A stretch of 64,000 bases of DNA from Roseateles_B flavus (GCF_039872765.1 NZ_JBDPZC010000005.1:248001-312000); one strand, 5' to 3'; numbered from the stretch's first letter, positions 19,278 to 28,790 are shown. Numbers and translations: made by a program. Notes: generated from the sequence alone by a model not told the origin.

Positions 19278-20066
19278 TCACGGCAGCCAATCCATGGCCG
19301 CCGTACGCTCCGGCAAGCCCAGAGGGGCATCGTAGTACGGGCCGAGGAAGTACAGCCCTGCCGGCGAGAAGGTCGGCGCTGCCGCCTGTCGGCTGCGCGC
19401 GGCCACCACCTCGGCCATCCACTCGGGCGGCTTCAGCCCGCTGCCCACCGTGATCAGGCAGCCCATGATGTTGCGCACCATGTGGTGCAGGAAGGCCGAG
19501 GCATCGAACTCGAAGCGCCAGTAGGCGCCGCGGCGGTGGATGTCGATGGCGCGCAGCACCTTCACCGGCGACTTGGCCTGGCATTCGGCAGAGCGGAAGG
19601 AGGAGAAGTCGTGCTCGCCCAGCAGGTGCTGAACCGCGGAACGCATGGCCTCCCCATCGAGCGGGCGAAACACCCAGCCGCAGGCGCCACTCTCGATGGC
19701 CGGCCGCACGGCGGACTCCAGGAGCAGGTAGGCGTAGCGCCGCCCACGCGCATGATTGCGGGCATGGAAGTCCGCCCCCGGGAAGGCGCACCACTGAATG
19801 GCGATGTCCGGAGGCAGGTAGCGGTTGGTCCCGCGCACCCAGGAAAAGGGCTCGCGCAGGGCCTCGGTATCGAAGTGCACGACCTGGTTGAGCCCATGCA
19901 CGCCGGTGTCCGTGCGGCCGGCGCAGATTGTGCGGATGGGCGCATCGGCAAACTGGGACAGCGCTTTCTCCAGGGCATCCTGCACGGTGCGGCCATTGGG
20001 CTGGGACTGCCAGCCCAGGTAGCCATCCCCGCGGTAACTGACCCCCAGGGCCACGCGCTGCGTCAT
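19278..20066 (-). CDS. truA: tRNA pseudouridine(38-40) synthase
   Basis: This 262-aa enzyme modifies uridines 38-40 in the anticodon arm of several tRNAs. The start at 20066 (MTQRVALGVSYRGDGYLGWQ) removes an unlikely upstream extension. The catalytic Asp lies in CAGRTDTGVHG. Other motifs are NRYLPPDIAI, RSAECQAK and FLHHMVRNIMG. It is followed by trpF. A strong terminator upstream separates it from fimV, so truA probably starts the truA-trpFBA-accD transcript. Confidence 0.96.
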   Translation of the reverse strand: MTQRVALGVSYRGDGYLGWQSQPNGRTVQDALEKALSQFADAPIRTICAGRTDTGVHGLNQVVHFDTEALREPFSWVRGTNRYLPPDIAIQWCAFPGADFHARNHARGRRYAYLLLESAVRPAIESGACGWVFRPLDGEAMRSAVQHLLGEHDFSSFRSAECQAKSPVKVLRAIDIHRRGAYWRFEFDASAFLHHMVRNIMGCLITVGSGLKPPEWMAEVVAARSRQAAAPTFSPAGLYFLGPYYDAPLGLPERTAAMDWLP

Positions 20067-20160
20067 CGAATCATCCTCACAGGAAATGCCGGGCCTGCCG
20101 CCCTGCCCTCGCCGGTCACAAGCCGCTGGCGCCCCGGCAACGGGGTCAGGTCTTGCGGCC

Positions 20161-20190
20161 AAGAAAAAAGGCGCCCGAAGCTCGGGCGCC
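20161..20190 (-). terminator. Strong intrinsic terminator after fimV
   Basis: On the minus strand GGCGCCCGA and TCGGGCGCC form a perfect 9-bp stem with a 3-base loop, followed by TTTTTTCTTGG. It begins about 45 bp after the fimV stop. Confidence 0.9.
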
Positions 20191-20234
20191 TTGTCATTGT
20201 CGCGGACATTGCGCCGCGCTCGTGAGTGGGCCGC

Positions 20235-22814
20235 TCAGCGGAGCTCGTCCAGCATGGCCTGAGCCTTGGCGCGGAGGTTGCCCTCGGCCTTCATCACCAG
20301 TTCCTGCAGGACGTCCCGGGCCCCTTCCACATCACCGATCTGACGGAATTCCTCAGCCAGCTCCAGCTGACGCTGCAGAGGATCGCCTTCGTCGTCGGCC
20401 AGAGCGTCGATGGCATCGGCCAGCTGGTCAGCGGCGCTGCGGCCCGAGGTCTCCAGACCGTGCGGGTCCGCGATCGTGGCCGTGGGCGACGGGGCAGCCG
20501 TCGCCGGCAGGTCAAGGTCGATCGAGGACAGGTCGAAGTCCAGGCTCTGGGCATCCGGCGGCAGCGGGGCTGCGGCGGTGGCTGCATCAAAGTCGCCGAG
20601 CTCGTTGAGGTCGAACTGCAGATCAGCCGCGGCGGCCTGCGCCGATTCCGGCAGCTTGGGCGCGCCCAGGTCCACATCCATGCGCAGGGGCGCCTGGGCT
20701 GCGGACACCGGCAGCGCCTGCGTCGCCTCCATGGAGGAGCTGGAGCCCCCGAGATCGAGGTCCAGGTCGAGGTCCAGGCTGCTGGCCGGACCGGGATCGG
20801 TTGCAGGCGTGCCCATCATGCCGGCGGTCGCAGGCAGGGTGGTCGCGTTCATGGGCTCGGGGCGCTGCTCGGCGTCGCCTGCGGCCAGAGCGGCAGGCAT
20901 GCCACCCGGCTGGTACAGGGGATGCTCGGGATCGATCTGACGACCCAGCTCCTGCACCTTGGGCCAGTCCTCGCCCTGGCCTTGCGTCTCGGCGTACAGC
21001 TGAGAAGCCAGTTGCTCGTAGGCCTTGGTGTCGCGGCGCTTGGCGTAGACCTCCAGCAGCTTCAGGCGGATGGCCAGGCGCTCAGGGTTCGCGCGCAGGG
21101 CTTCCTTCAGGATTTCCTCGGCCTGCAGGTCGCGGCCATAGGCCAGATAGACATCAGCTTCCGCCACCGGATCCACGTCACCAATGGCATCCAGCTGGCT
21201 CAGCGAGTAGCTCATCGAGCTCTGGCTGGAATTGCCGGACTCACGGGTGTCGATGCGCTGGCCACCGCTGGCACCAAAGAAGGAATCGGGCTGCAGGCGG
21301 CTTTCGGTGAAGGCGGTCTCGGCCTTGAATTCAGGACGGCGATTGCGCAGACGCATCAGACCCAGGCCACCCAGCGCCACCACCAGCACGCCGGCCAGGA
21401 TCGGCAGGATGGGGCCGTCGGTCAGCGAGTCGATGAAGCTGGGCTCAGGTGCGGGCGCCGGAGCAGGCTTGCGCGGTGCCGGCTTGGGACGGCTCGCCGC
21501 CGAGGCAGCCTCCGACGCGGCCTGCGAGGCAGCGACGGCCGGGGCGGCAACAGATGCCGCCGGGCTCGGCACGCTGGCAGGAGTGGGCAGCGCTGCCGGC
21601 AGGGTCACGGCGGGCGCCGGAGCCGGGGCCGGCGCGGGGGTCGGCGCCGGATTCGGTGCTGGCGCGGGCGCAGCCGTCGGCTTGGTCTGGCTGGACAGCT
21701 TCTTGAGCTCTTCCACGTTGCGGGTCAGCTCGGCGACACGCGCGGCGGAGTCCTTCTTCTCCGTGTCCTTGGAGGCCTTGACCTCGGTGCCGGTCGAGGC
21801 GCTGGGCTTGCTGAGGGTCAGCTTGTCGGGCGCGGCGGCAGCAGGCTTCTTGTCCGCCGCCTCGGCCTGCACCCGCCCCTTGGCGGACTTGTCACTCTCG
21901 TCCTGGTGGATGAGGGGAGCGCCAGAGGCCAGGCGCTGGCGGTAGCTGTTGAAGTCGGCGCTCTGGGCCTGGATCACCTGGCGGGCTTCGGCCGGGCTCA
22001 GCTCGCCCAGCTTCTCGCTGCCAGGCACCTTCAGCACGACGCCAGCCTTCAGCCGGTTCATGTTGTTGTCGACGAAGGCGTCAGGGTTCGCGCGGTAGAG
22101 GCCCACCAGCATCTGGTCCAGCGAGATGCCGTCGACCTGCGTCTTGCCGGCGATGCGCGACAGGGTGTCACCCGGCTTCACCGCGTAGTCGCTGGCGGCC
22201 GTGGGGTTCACGGGAGCAGGCGCAGGCGCCGGCTTGGGCTCGGCACGAGGTGCTGGCGGGGTCACGGCCGGGCGCTGCGCAGCGGGACGCTGGCCGGGCT
22301 GGCTGGCGACGGCCTTGGAGTCCACCGGTGCCGCGGCGATGACCGGCGCCGTGGTGACCTCGCTGGGCGCAGACGGGCGGGCGAGCGTGGGCGGATCGAA
22401 CAGCAGCGTGTATTCACGCGTCAGCCGGCCGGTGGACCAGTTCAGCTCCAGGATCAGGTCAACGAAGGGCTCCTGCACGGCGCGATCACTGGTGATGCGC
22501 AGGTAGGGGCGGCCGTCGGGTCGACGCAGGAGCTGGACCTGGGTGGAAGTCAGCACCGAATTGAATTCGACGCCGCTGGCGCGGTAGACGTCCGGCGTGG
22601 CGATGCGGACCTTCAGCGAACCGGCCTCTTCGGCCGTCATGCTGCTTACATCGATCTCGGCCTTGAGCGTCTCACCCAGCGAAGACTGGACTTTTGAGCT
22701 ACCCAGCCCGAGGCCCCAGGCCTGCAAGCTGGCCAGAGACAAGGCGGCCACCGCAACGCGGGTCAAGGCAAAGCGCCCGAAAGCGCGAGAGTACTTGTTC
22801 AAGGCGTCCCCCAA
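20235..22814 (-). CDS. fimV: FimV/HubP-family polar peptidoglycan-binding protein
   Basis: This 859-aa protein organises the cell pole and type IV pili or type II secretion in relatives. After a signal-like N-terminus (about residues 15-35), the conserved FimV N-domain starts at LGLGSSKVQSSLGETLKAEI. A LysM domain follows (YAVKPGDTLSRIAGKT, about residue 208). Then come a predicted coiled coil (VAELTRNVEELKKL), a Pro/Ala-rich linker and one membrane helix (ILPILAGVLVVALGGLGLM, about residue 465). The cytoplasmic part is acidic, with a TPR-like segment. The final 50 residues (LAEEFRQIGDVEGARDVL to AMLDELR) form the FimV C-terminal domain. The asd-fimV-truA order is conserved in gammaproteobacteria and betaproteobacteria. 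Confidence 0.95.
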   Translation of the reverse strand: MGDALNKYSRAFGRFALTRVAVAALSLASLQAWGLGLGSSKVQSSLGETLKAEIDVSSMTAEEAGSLKVRIATPDVYRASGVEFNSVLTSTQVQLLRRPDGRPYLRITSDRAVQEPFVDLILELNWSTGRLTREYTLLFDPPTLARPSAPSEVTTAPVIAAAPVDSKAVASQPGQRPAAQRPAVTPPAPRAEPKPAPAPAPVNPTAASDYAVKPGDTLSRIAGKTQVDGISLDQMLVGLYRANPDAFVDNNMNRLKAGVVLKVPGSEKLGELSPAEARQVIQAQSADFNSYRQRLASGAPLIHQDESDKSAKGRVQAEAADKKPAAAAPDKLTLSKPSASTGTEVKASKDTEKKDSAARVAELTRNVEELKKLSSQTKPTAAPAPAPNPAPTPAPAPAPAPAVTLPAALPTPASVPSPAASVAAPAVAASQAASEAASAASRPKPAPRKPAPAPAPEPSFIDSLTDGPILPILAGVLVVALGGLGLMRLRNRRPEFKAETAFTESRLQPDSFFGASGGQRIDTRESGNSSQSSMSYSLSQLDAIGDVDPVAEADVYLAYGRDLQAEEILKEALRANPERLAIRLKLLEVYAKRRDTKAYEQLASQLYAETQGQGEDWPKVQELGRQIDPEHPLYQPGGMPAALAAGDAEQRPEPMNATTLPATAGMMGTPATDPGPASSLDLDLDLDLGGSSSSMEATQALPVSAAQAPLRMDVDLGAPKLPESAQAAAADLQFDLNELGDFDAATAAAPLPPDAQSLDFDLSSIDLDLPATAAPSPTATIADPHGLETSGRSAADQLADAIDALADDEGDPLQRQLELAEEFRQIGDVEGARDVLQELVMKAEGNLRAKAQAMLDELR

Positions 22815-22995
22815 AGCAACAAAGCGGGCACCCCAGGGTGTCCGCCTGTTTCGACGATGTTTGTTATGTGGATCACAGCCCTCGAGATGCTGTCGTACAC
22901 GGCTTCAGCGCTGCAGAAATCACAACAGCGTCAAGCATATACGCCAGACAACTCATGCAAAGGCTGAATTTCACCCTTGACAAGCGTCTGGTTCA

Positions 22996-23033
22996 CTACC
23001 CGTTACCAGCTGTCGCATGTGGGCAACGGGTAG
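22996..23033. other. Inverted repeat between asd and fimV
   Basis: CTACCCGTT (22996-23004) is the exact reverse complement of AACGGGTAG (23025-23033), with a 20-base loop. It lies 20 bp after the asd stop in the 239-bp gap before fimV and has no U-run. It could be a weak terminator, an mRNA 3' end or a protein site for fimV. The rest of the gap shows no gene. Confidence 0.4.
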
Positions 23034-23053
23034 CGAAGGCTGGCCGAGGGATT

Positions 23054-24184
23054 TTACTGGCTCAGCAGGATGCGCAGCATGCGGCGCAGCGGTTCCGCAG
23101 CACCCCACAGCAGCTGGTCGCCGATGGTGAAGGCGCCCAGGTACTCGGGGCCCATGGCCATCTTGCGCAGGCGGCCCACCGGGATGCCCAGGGTGCCGGT
23201 GACGGCCACGGGCGTCAGGTCCTGGATGGTGGCTTCCCGGGTATTGGGGACGACCTTCACCCATTCGTTGTCGGCGGCGATCATGGCCTCGATGTCGGCC
23301 AGGGGCACGTCCTTCTTGAGCTTGAAGGTCAGGGCCTGGCTGTGGCAGCGCATGGCGCCTACGCGCACGCAGAAGCCATCCACCGGCACGGCCGACGAAC
23401 CGAAGCCCTCGCCCTGGCCCAGGATCTTGTTGGTCTCGGCCATGCCCTTCCACTCTTCGCGGGAGGTGCCGTTGCCCAGGTCCTTGTCGATCCAGGGGAT
23501 CAGTGATCCGCCCAGGGGCACGCCGAAATTGGCCGTCTCGCTGGCGCTCAGGCTGCGCTGCTTGGCGATGATCTTGCGGTCGATCTCGAGGATGGCGCTC
23601 TTCGGGTCGGCCAGCAGTTCACGGACCTCGGCGTTCAGGGTGCCGAACTGCGTCAGCAGCTCGCGCATGTGCTGGGCGCCGCCGCCGGAGGCCGCCTGGT
23701 AGGTCTGGGTGCTCATCCACTCGACCAGGCCGGCCTTGTAGAGCGCGCCCACGCCCATCAGCATGCAGGAGACGGTGCAGTTGCCACCCACCCAGTTGCG
23801 ACCGCCCTTGGCCAGCGCGTCCTTGATCACGGGCAGATTGACCGGATCCAGGATGATGACGGCGTCATCCTTCATGCGCAGGGTGGAGGCGGCGTCGATC
23901 CAGTGGCCGTTCCAGCCCGCGGCGCGCAGCTTGGGGAAGACCTCGCTGGTGTAGTCGCCGCCCTGGGCGGTGATGATGATCTCGCAGCGCTTGAGCTGCT
24001 CGATATCGAAGGCGTCCTGCAGCGTGGTTTCGTTCTTCGCCTGGGCCGGGGCCTTGCCGCCGGCGTTGGAGGTGCTGAAGAACAGCGGTTCGATCAGGTC
24101 GAAATCGCGCTCGGCCGTCATGCGGTCCATGAGCACCGAGCCGACCATGCCACGCCAGCCCACCAAACCTACGAGAGTCGTCAT
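23054..24184 (-). CDS. asd: Aspartate-semialdehyde dehydrogenase
   Basis: This 376-aa enzyme reduces aspartyl phosphate to aspartate semialdehyde, the branch point for lysine/diaminopimelate, threonine and methionine. The NADP loop is VGWRGMVGSVL at the N-terminus, and the catalytic Cys is C136 in GGNCTVSCML. Further conserved stretches are YQAASGGGAQHMREL and RVGAMRCHSQ with the catalytic His. It is the long proteobacterial type. It follows leuB by 93 bp on the same strand. Confidence 0.97.
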   Translation of the reverse strand: MTTLVGLVGWRGMVGSVLMDRMTAERDFDLIEPLFFSTSNAGGKAPAQAKNETTLQDAFDIEQLKRCEIIITAQGGDYTSEVFPKLRAAGWNGHWIDAASTLRMKDDAVIILDPVNLPVIKDALAKGGRNWVGGNCTVSCMLMGVGALYKAGLVEWMSTQTYQAASGGGAQHMRELLTQFGTLNAEVRELLADPKSAILEIDRKIIAKQRSLSASETANFGVPLGGSLIPWIDKDLGNGTSREEWKGMAETNKILGQGEGFGSSAVPVDGFCVRVGAMRCHSQALTFKLKKDVPLADIEAMIAADNEWVKVVPNTREATIQDLTPVAVTGTLGIPVGRLRKMAMGPEYLGAFTIGDQLLWGAAEPLRRMLRILLSQ

Positions 24185-24277
24185 CTTGCTTCCTTTGTCA
24201 TCTCACACCACAAACCCTTCCGGTCCTTCTCCGGCTCGTTCGCCGGGTTTGTGGAGGCGAGACGAACCGGAGCTGGA

Positions 24278-25381
24278 TCAGCCCTTAATGGTTTTCGTCA
24301 TGGTGGTGCCTGCCGTGACGGCAGCCACCACGGCATCACCCATCTCGCGGGTACTCACCTTGCGCGTGCCTTCCGAATGGATGTCGGCGGTGCGCAGGCC
24401 CTGCGACAGCACGGACTGCACCGCGGCCTCGATACGGGCAGCGGCTTCCGGCTGATTCAGGGAGAACTTGAGCATCATGGCGGCGGAGAGGATGGTGGCC
24501 AGGGGATTGGCAATCCCCTGGCCGGCGATGTCAGGCGCGCTGCCGTGGCTAGGCTCGTACAAGCCCTGGTTGGCCGCATTCAGCGAGGCCGAAGGCAGCA
24601 TGCCGATGGAACCCGTCAGCATGGCCGCTTCGTCAGACAGGATATCACCGAACATATTGCCAGTTACGACCACATCGAACTTCTTGGGCGCCTTCACCAG
24701 CTGCATCGCGGCGTTGTCTACGTACATGTGCTCCAGCTCAACATCGGGGTACTGGGCATGGACCTCGCTGACCACGTCCTTCCAGAACTGGAAGGTCTCC
24801 AGCACATTGGCCTTGTCGACGCTGGTGACCTTCCTGTTGCGCTTGCGGGCGGCCTGGAAGGCGACGTGGGCGATGCGCTCGATCTCGGGGCGCGAGTAGC
24901 GCATGGTGTCGAAGGCTTCCTCGGCGCCGGGGAAATGACCGTCCACCGCGGTGCGACGGCCGCGGGGCTGGCCGAAGTAGATGTCGCCGGTCAGCTCACG
25001 GATGATGAGGATGTCCAAGCCGGCTACGAGCTCGGGCTTGAGGCTGGAGGCGTGCGTCAGCTCGGGATAGCAGATGGCCGGGCGGAAGTTGGCGAAGAGC
25101 CCCAGCTCCCTGCGCAGGCCCAGGATGGCCTGCTCGGGGCGCAGGCGGCGCTCCAGGGTGTCGTACTTCCAGTCGCCCACGGCGCCGAAGAGCACGGCGT
25201 CCGCCGCCTTGGCCAGGGCCAGGGTGCTTTCGGGCAGCGGGTGGCCGGCGGCCTCGTAGGCCGCACCGCCCACGGGCGCGGTCTCCATCTCGAAGGGCAG
25301 GTCCAGGACCTTCAGCACCTTGACGGCTTCAGCGACGATCTCGGTGCCGATGCCGTCACCCGGCAGGATTGCAATCTTCAT
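24278..25381 (-). CDS. leuB: 3-isopropylmalate dehydrogenase
   Basis: This 367-aa enzyme oxidatively decarboxylates 3-isopropylmalate in leucine synthesis. The start gives MKIAILPGDGIGTEIV. Substrate and metal motifs are RELTGDIYFGQPRG, TSVDKANVLE, DNAAMQLV, GNMFGDILSDEAAM and GSAPDIAGQ. It belongs to the minus-strand leuC-leuD-(small membrane protein)-leuB-asd series. Confidence 0.97.
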   Translation of the reverse strand: MKIAILPGDGIGTEIVAEAVKVLKVLDLPFEMETAPVGGAAYEAAGHPLPESTLALAKAADAVLFGAVGDWKYDTLERRLRPEQAILGLRRELGLFANFRPAICYPELTHASSLKPELVAGLDILIIRELTGDIYFGQPRGRRTAVDGHFPGAEEAFDTMRYSRPEIERIAHVAFQAARKRNRKVTSVDKANVLETFQFWKDVVSEVHAQYPDVELEHMYVDNAAMQLVKAPKKFDVVVTGNMFGDILSDEAAMLTGSIGMLPSASLNAANQGLYEPSHGSAPDIAGQGIANPLATILSAAMMLKFSLNQPEAAARIEAAVQSVLSQGLRTADIHSEGTRKVSTREMGDAVVAAVTAGTTMTKTIKG

Positions 25382-25406
25382 GGTGGGTCAGTCTCGAAAA
25401 TGGGGG

Positions 25407-25694
25407 TCAGTCGTCCGACAGCCAGTGGCTCAGGCGGTGCTCGCAGGCCTTGAACACCACATAGGCCATCATGGCCAGGAATCCGTTGAGCAGCAGCTCC
25501 AGCAGCTGGCGCAAGCCGCCTTCCAGCACGGCGTCCCAGCCGTGGTTCAGCAGGAAGCGCCCGTTGGCGGAGAGCAGGTGAAAAAGGTTGAGCGTGCCGA
25601 TGCCGAAGGCAAAGAAGCTCAGCACCATCACGATGAAGGCGCGCCCGGGCCTGGCCAGCACCACGCGGCGGAACCAGGCTCTCGGGGCCAGCAC
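25407..25694 (-). CDS. Small membrane protein between leuD and leuB
   Basis: I do not recognise this frame. It encodes about 95 residues from the GTG at 25694, which has GAGGG eight bases upstream; a longer frame starts inside leuD and is less likely. It shows two hydrophobic segments, AFIVMVLSFFAFGIGTLNLF and LLELLLNGFLAMMAYVVF, separated by a short polar stretch. The end, CEHRLSHWLSDD, is charged. It is packed between leuD (19 bp) and leuB (25 bp), so it is likely co-expressed with leucine genes. The function is unknown. Confidence 0.6.
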   Translation of the reverse strand: MLAPRAWFRRVVLARPGRAFIVMVLSFFAFGIGTLNLFHLLSANGRFLLNHGWDAVLEGGLRQLLELLLNGFLAMMAYVVFKACEHRLSHWLSDD

Positions 25695-25713
25695 GGCAGC
25701 GCCCTCGCCCGCC

Positions 25714-26358
25714 TCAGATCCGCCGGCCCAGCCAGGGCTTGACCAGCAGGCGCTCGGCCTCGAAGGCCTTGATCTTCTCGGCATGACGCAGGGTCAGGCC
25801 GATGTCATCGAAGCCGTTGAGCAGGCAGTACTTGCGGAAAGGCTGCACCTCGAAGGGCAGCTCGGTGCCGTCTGCCTTGATCACGACCTGGCGCTCCAGG
25901 TCCACCGTCAGCTGGTAGCCGGGGAAGGCGTGGACCTCGTCGAACAGGCGGGCCACCTGGCTCTCCGGCAGCACGATGGGCAGCACACCGTTCTTGAAGC
26001 AGTTGTTGAAGAAGATGTCGGCGAAGCTGGGCGCGATCAGCGCGCGGAAGCCGTACTGCTCCAGGGCCCAGGGCGCGTGCTCGCGGCTGGAGCCGCAGCC
26101 GAAGTTGCTGCGGGCGATCAGGATGGAAGCGCCCGCGTAGCGCGGCTGGTTCAGCACGAAGTCCGGATTGGGTTTGCGCGAGGCGGGATCCTGGCCGGGC
26201 TCGCCCTTGTCCAGGTAGCGCCATTCGTCAAACAGGTTGGGGCCGAAGCCAGTGCGCTTGATGGACTTCAGGAACTGCTTGGGGATGATGGCGTCGGTGT
26301 CGACGTTGTCGCGGTCCATGGGCGCCACGAGGCCCTTGTGGATGGTGAACTTTTCCAT
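25714..26358 (-). CDS. leuD: 3-isopropylmalate dehydratase small subunit
   Basis: This 214-aa swivel-domain subunit works with LeuC to isomerise 2- to 3-isopropylmalate. MEKFTIHKGLVAPMDRDNVDTDAIIPKQFL is the standard opening. The active-site loop is ARSNFGCGSSREHAPWAL. The start lies 10 bp after the leuC stop, so the subunits are co-translated. Confidence 0.97.
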   Translation of the reverse strand: MEKFTIHKGLVAPMDRDNVDTDAIIPKQFLKSIKRTGFGPNLFDEWRYLDKGEPGQDPASRKPNPDFVLNQPRYAGASILIARSNFGCGSSREHAPWALEQYGFRALIAPSFADIFFNNCFKNGVLPIVLPESQVARLFDEVHAFPGYQLTVDLERQVVIKADGTELPFEVQPFRKYCLLNGFDDIGLTLRHAEKIKAFEAERLLVKPWLGRRI

Positions 26359-26368
26359 GACGGGGTCC

Positions 26369-27781
26369 TCAGGCGATCTTGCGCACGTCGACGAAATGGC
26401 CCTGCATCGCGGCCGCGGCCGCCATGGCCGGGCTCACCAGATGGGTGCGGCCACCCGCGCCCTGGCGGCCTTCGAAGTTGCGGTTGCTGGTGGAGGCGCA
26501 GCGCTCGCCCGGCTCCAGGCGGTCGGCATTCATGGCCAGGCACATGGAGCAGCCCGGCTCGCGCCACTCGAAACCCGCGGCGGTGAAGATGCGGTCCAGG
26601 CCTTCAGCCTCAGCCTGCGCCTTCACCAGTCCCGAGCCCGGCACCACGAGGGCCAGGCGCACATTGCTGGCGATGCGGCCACCAAGGCGCTTCACCACGG
26701 CGGCGGCTTCGCGCATGTCCTCGATGCGACTGTTGGTGCAGGAGCCAATGAAGACCTTGTCGATGCGGATGTCGCTGATGGCCTTGTTGGGCTCCAGGGC
26801 CATGTAGGTCAGCGCGCGCTCGATGGCGCTGCGCTTGACGGCGTCCTTTTCCTTGTCAGGGTCCGGCACGCGGTCCTCGATGGACAGCACCATCTCGGGC
26901 GAGGTGCCCCAGGTGACCTGGGGGCGCATCTGAGCGGCGTCCAGCTCGACCACGGCGTCGAAGTGCGCACCGGCATCCGAGTGCAGGGTGCGCCAGTACT
27001 GCACCGCCTGCTCCCATTCGACGCCCTGCGGCGAGAAGGGGCGGCCCTTGACGTAGTTGAGGGTGACCTCGTCCACCGCGACCAGTCCGGCGCGCGCACC
27101 AGCCTCGATGGCCATGTTGCAGACCGTCATGCGGCCTTCCATGCTCAGCGCACGGATGGCCGAACCGGCGAACTCGATGGTGTAGCCCGTGCCGCCGGCC
27201 GTGCCGATCCTGCCGATGATGGCCAGCACGATGTCCTTGGCGCCGACGCCAGGCAAGACCTGACCCTCGACCTTCACCAGCATGTTCTTCGCCTTCTTGG
27301 CGAGCAGCGTCTGCGTGGCCAGCACATGCTCGACCTCGGAGGTGCCGATGCCGTGGGCCAGCGCGCCGAAGGCACCGTGGGTGGAGGTGTGGCTGTCGCC
27401 GCAGACCACCGTCATGCCGGGCAGCGTGGCGCCCTGCTCCGGGCCGATCACGTGGACGATGCCCTGGCGGCGGTCGCTCATCTTGAACTGGGTGATGCCA
27501 TGGCGGTCGCAGTTGGCATCCAGGGTGTCGACCTGCAGGCGCGAGATGGGATCGGCGATGCCGGCGCTGCGGTCGGTGGTGGGCACGTTGTGGTCGCTCA
27601 CCGCCAGGTTGGCCGACAGGCGCCAGACCTTGCGGCCAGCCATGTCCAGACCCTCGAAGGCCTGCGGGCTGGTCACCTCATGGACGAGATGGCGGTCGAT
27701 GTAGAGCACGGCCGTGCCGTCTTCCTCGGTGTGCACGACGTGCTCGTCCCAGAGCTTGTCGTAGAGGGTGCGTGCGCTCAT
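26369..27781 (-). CDS. leuC: 3-isopropylmalate dehydratase large subunit
   Basis: This 470-aa aconitase-family subunit carries a [4Fe-4S] cluster; the cysteine ligands appear in FIGSCTNSRIEDM and in EPGCSMCLAMN. Other conserved parts are LYIDRHLVHEVTSPQAFEGL, HGITQFKM and VCGDSHTSTHGAFGALAHGIGTSEVEH. The LysR gene lies 33 bp upstream on the same strand and is a candidate regulator or co-transcribed neighbour. Confidence 0.97.
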   Translation of the reverse strand: MSARTLYDKLWDEHVVHTEEDGTAVLYIDRHLVHEVTSPQAFEGLDMAGRKVWRLSANLAVSDHNVPTTDRSAGIADPISRLQVDTLDANCDRHGITQFKMSDRRQGIVHVIGPEQGATLPGMTVVCGDSHTSTHGAFGALAHGIGTSEVEHVLATQTLLAKKAKNMLVKVEGQVLPGVGAKDIVLAIIGRIGTAGGTGYTIEFAGSAIRALSMEGRMTVCNMAIEAGARAGLVAVDEVTLNYVKGRPFSPQGVEWEQAVQYWRTLHSDAGAHFDAVVELDAAQMRPQVTWGTSPEMVLSIEDRVPDPDKEKDAVKRSAIERALTYMALEPNKAISDIRIDKVFIGSCTNSRIEDMREAAAVVKRLGGRIASNVRLALVVPGSGLVKAQAEAEGLDRIFTAAGFEWREPGCSMCLAMNADRLEPGERCASTSNRNFEGRQGAGGRTHLVSPAMAAAAAMQGHFVDVRKIA

Positions 27782-27814
27782 GTGGGTCTCTCAGGCTGTG
27801 ATGCGGCCGGCGGG

Positions 27815-28750
27815 TCAGGCCGTGCCGCGCAGGGGTTGGGTGGTGGCCGTGGTCTCGGTCCGGGTCTCGGGCGGGCACAGGGCGTCCACGAATCGCTGGA
27901 CCACGGTGGGCAGGCGCTCTTGGCGCAGCACGCCCAGCACGTAGTCGCGCCGGGCCCAGTCTTCCTCCAGCCGCAGCTGGCGGACCTTGAAGACCTGGGC
28001 AAAACGTTCGGCCGGTGCCTGGGGCAGCACGGCGACGCCCAGGCCCGATTCCACGAGCTGGGCGATGGCATCGAAGCCGCGCACCTGCAGGCGCGCGTTG
28101 AGCGTGCGGCCGCGGGCCAGGGCCTGCTCGCGCATCAGCTCCTGGGCGGCGGCGCCGGCATGCAGGCCGACGAGGTCGTAGTCCAGGAGCTCGTCAAAGC
28201 TGATCGAGGCGCGGTCCGCCAGCGCATGGCCTTCGGGCACCAGCACGGCCAGACGGCCAGAGCGGTAATTGAAGGTCTGCATGCGGCTGTCCAGGAGCGG
28301 CGCGGTGAACACGCCGACATCGGCGCGCCCTTCCGCCACGGCGGCCTGCACCTCGGCGCTGGTCAGGTCTTCCAGGCTGATGCGGATCTGCGGGTGGGCC
28401 TGCGAGAAGGCCACCAGGTCCGGCGGCAGGGCCTCGGCAATGGCGCCGCTGTTGGCCACGATGCGCAGATGGCCCTTGATGCCACGGGCGAACTCCATCA
28501 CCTCGCTCTCCAGGGCATGCAGCGAGGCATGCAGGGAGCGGATGTGGCGCACCAGCGCACGGCAGGCCTCGGTGGGCTCCACGCCACGGGCGCGGCGCTC
28601 GAACAGCTGCACACCCAGGCGCGTCTCCAGATCGGAAATCCGCTTGGAGGCCGCGGCCAGCGCGAGGTGCTCGCGCTCCGCGCCGCGGGTGATCGAACGG
28701 GTCTGTTCGATCGCCAGCACGAGGTTGAGGGTGGTGAGGTCGAGTCGCAT
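27815..28750 (-). CDS. LysR-family transcriptional regulator
   Basis: This 311-aa regulator has an N-terminal winged helix-turn-helix (about residues 5-63, with RGAEREHLALAAASKRISDLETRLG and the LFERRARGVEPTEA wing) and a periplasmic-binding-fold effector domain from about residue 90. It is transcribed in the same direction as leuC, 33 bp away, rather than divergently. It may therefore act on its own promoter and so on the leu genes. The effector is unknown. A T-N11-A dyad sits just upstream of its start. Confidence 0.93.
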   Translation of the reverse strand: MRLDLTTLNLVLAIEQTRSITRGAEREHLALAAASKRISDLETRLGVQLFERRARGVEPTEACRALVRHIRSLHASLHALESEVMEFARGIKGHLRIVANSGAIAEALPPDLVAFSQAHPQIRISLEDLTSAEVQAAVAEGRADVGVFTAPLLDSRMQTFNYRSGRLAVLVPEGHALADRASISFDELLDYDLVGLHAGAAAQELMREQALARGRTLNARLQVRGFDAIAQLVESGLGVAVLPQAPAERFAQVFKVRQLRLEEDWARRDYVLGVLRQERLPTVVQRFVDALCPPETRTETTATTQPLRGTA

Positions 28751-28773
28751 GTGAGTGGCCTTGGCAGTAATTT

Positions 28774-28790
28774 AGTCTTCGCGGAAGACT
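28774..28790. promoter_or_regulatory. LysR-type dyad upstream of the lysR-leuC genes
   Basis: AGTCTTC and GAAGACT form a perfect 7-bp dyad around GCG, containing T-N11-A (TCTTCGCGGAAGA), the standard LysR-box geometry. It lies 24 bp before the LysR start codon. A second imperfect dyad, CTTCGC-N5-GCGAAG, follows at 28819-28835. Together they suggest an autoregulatory site. Confidence 0.5.

Noticed and set aside
20226..22697. 823-codon plus-strand frame opposite fimV
   Set aside because: Antisense of fimV, low complexity (Gly/Arg/Gln), no ribosome site.
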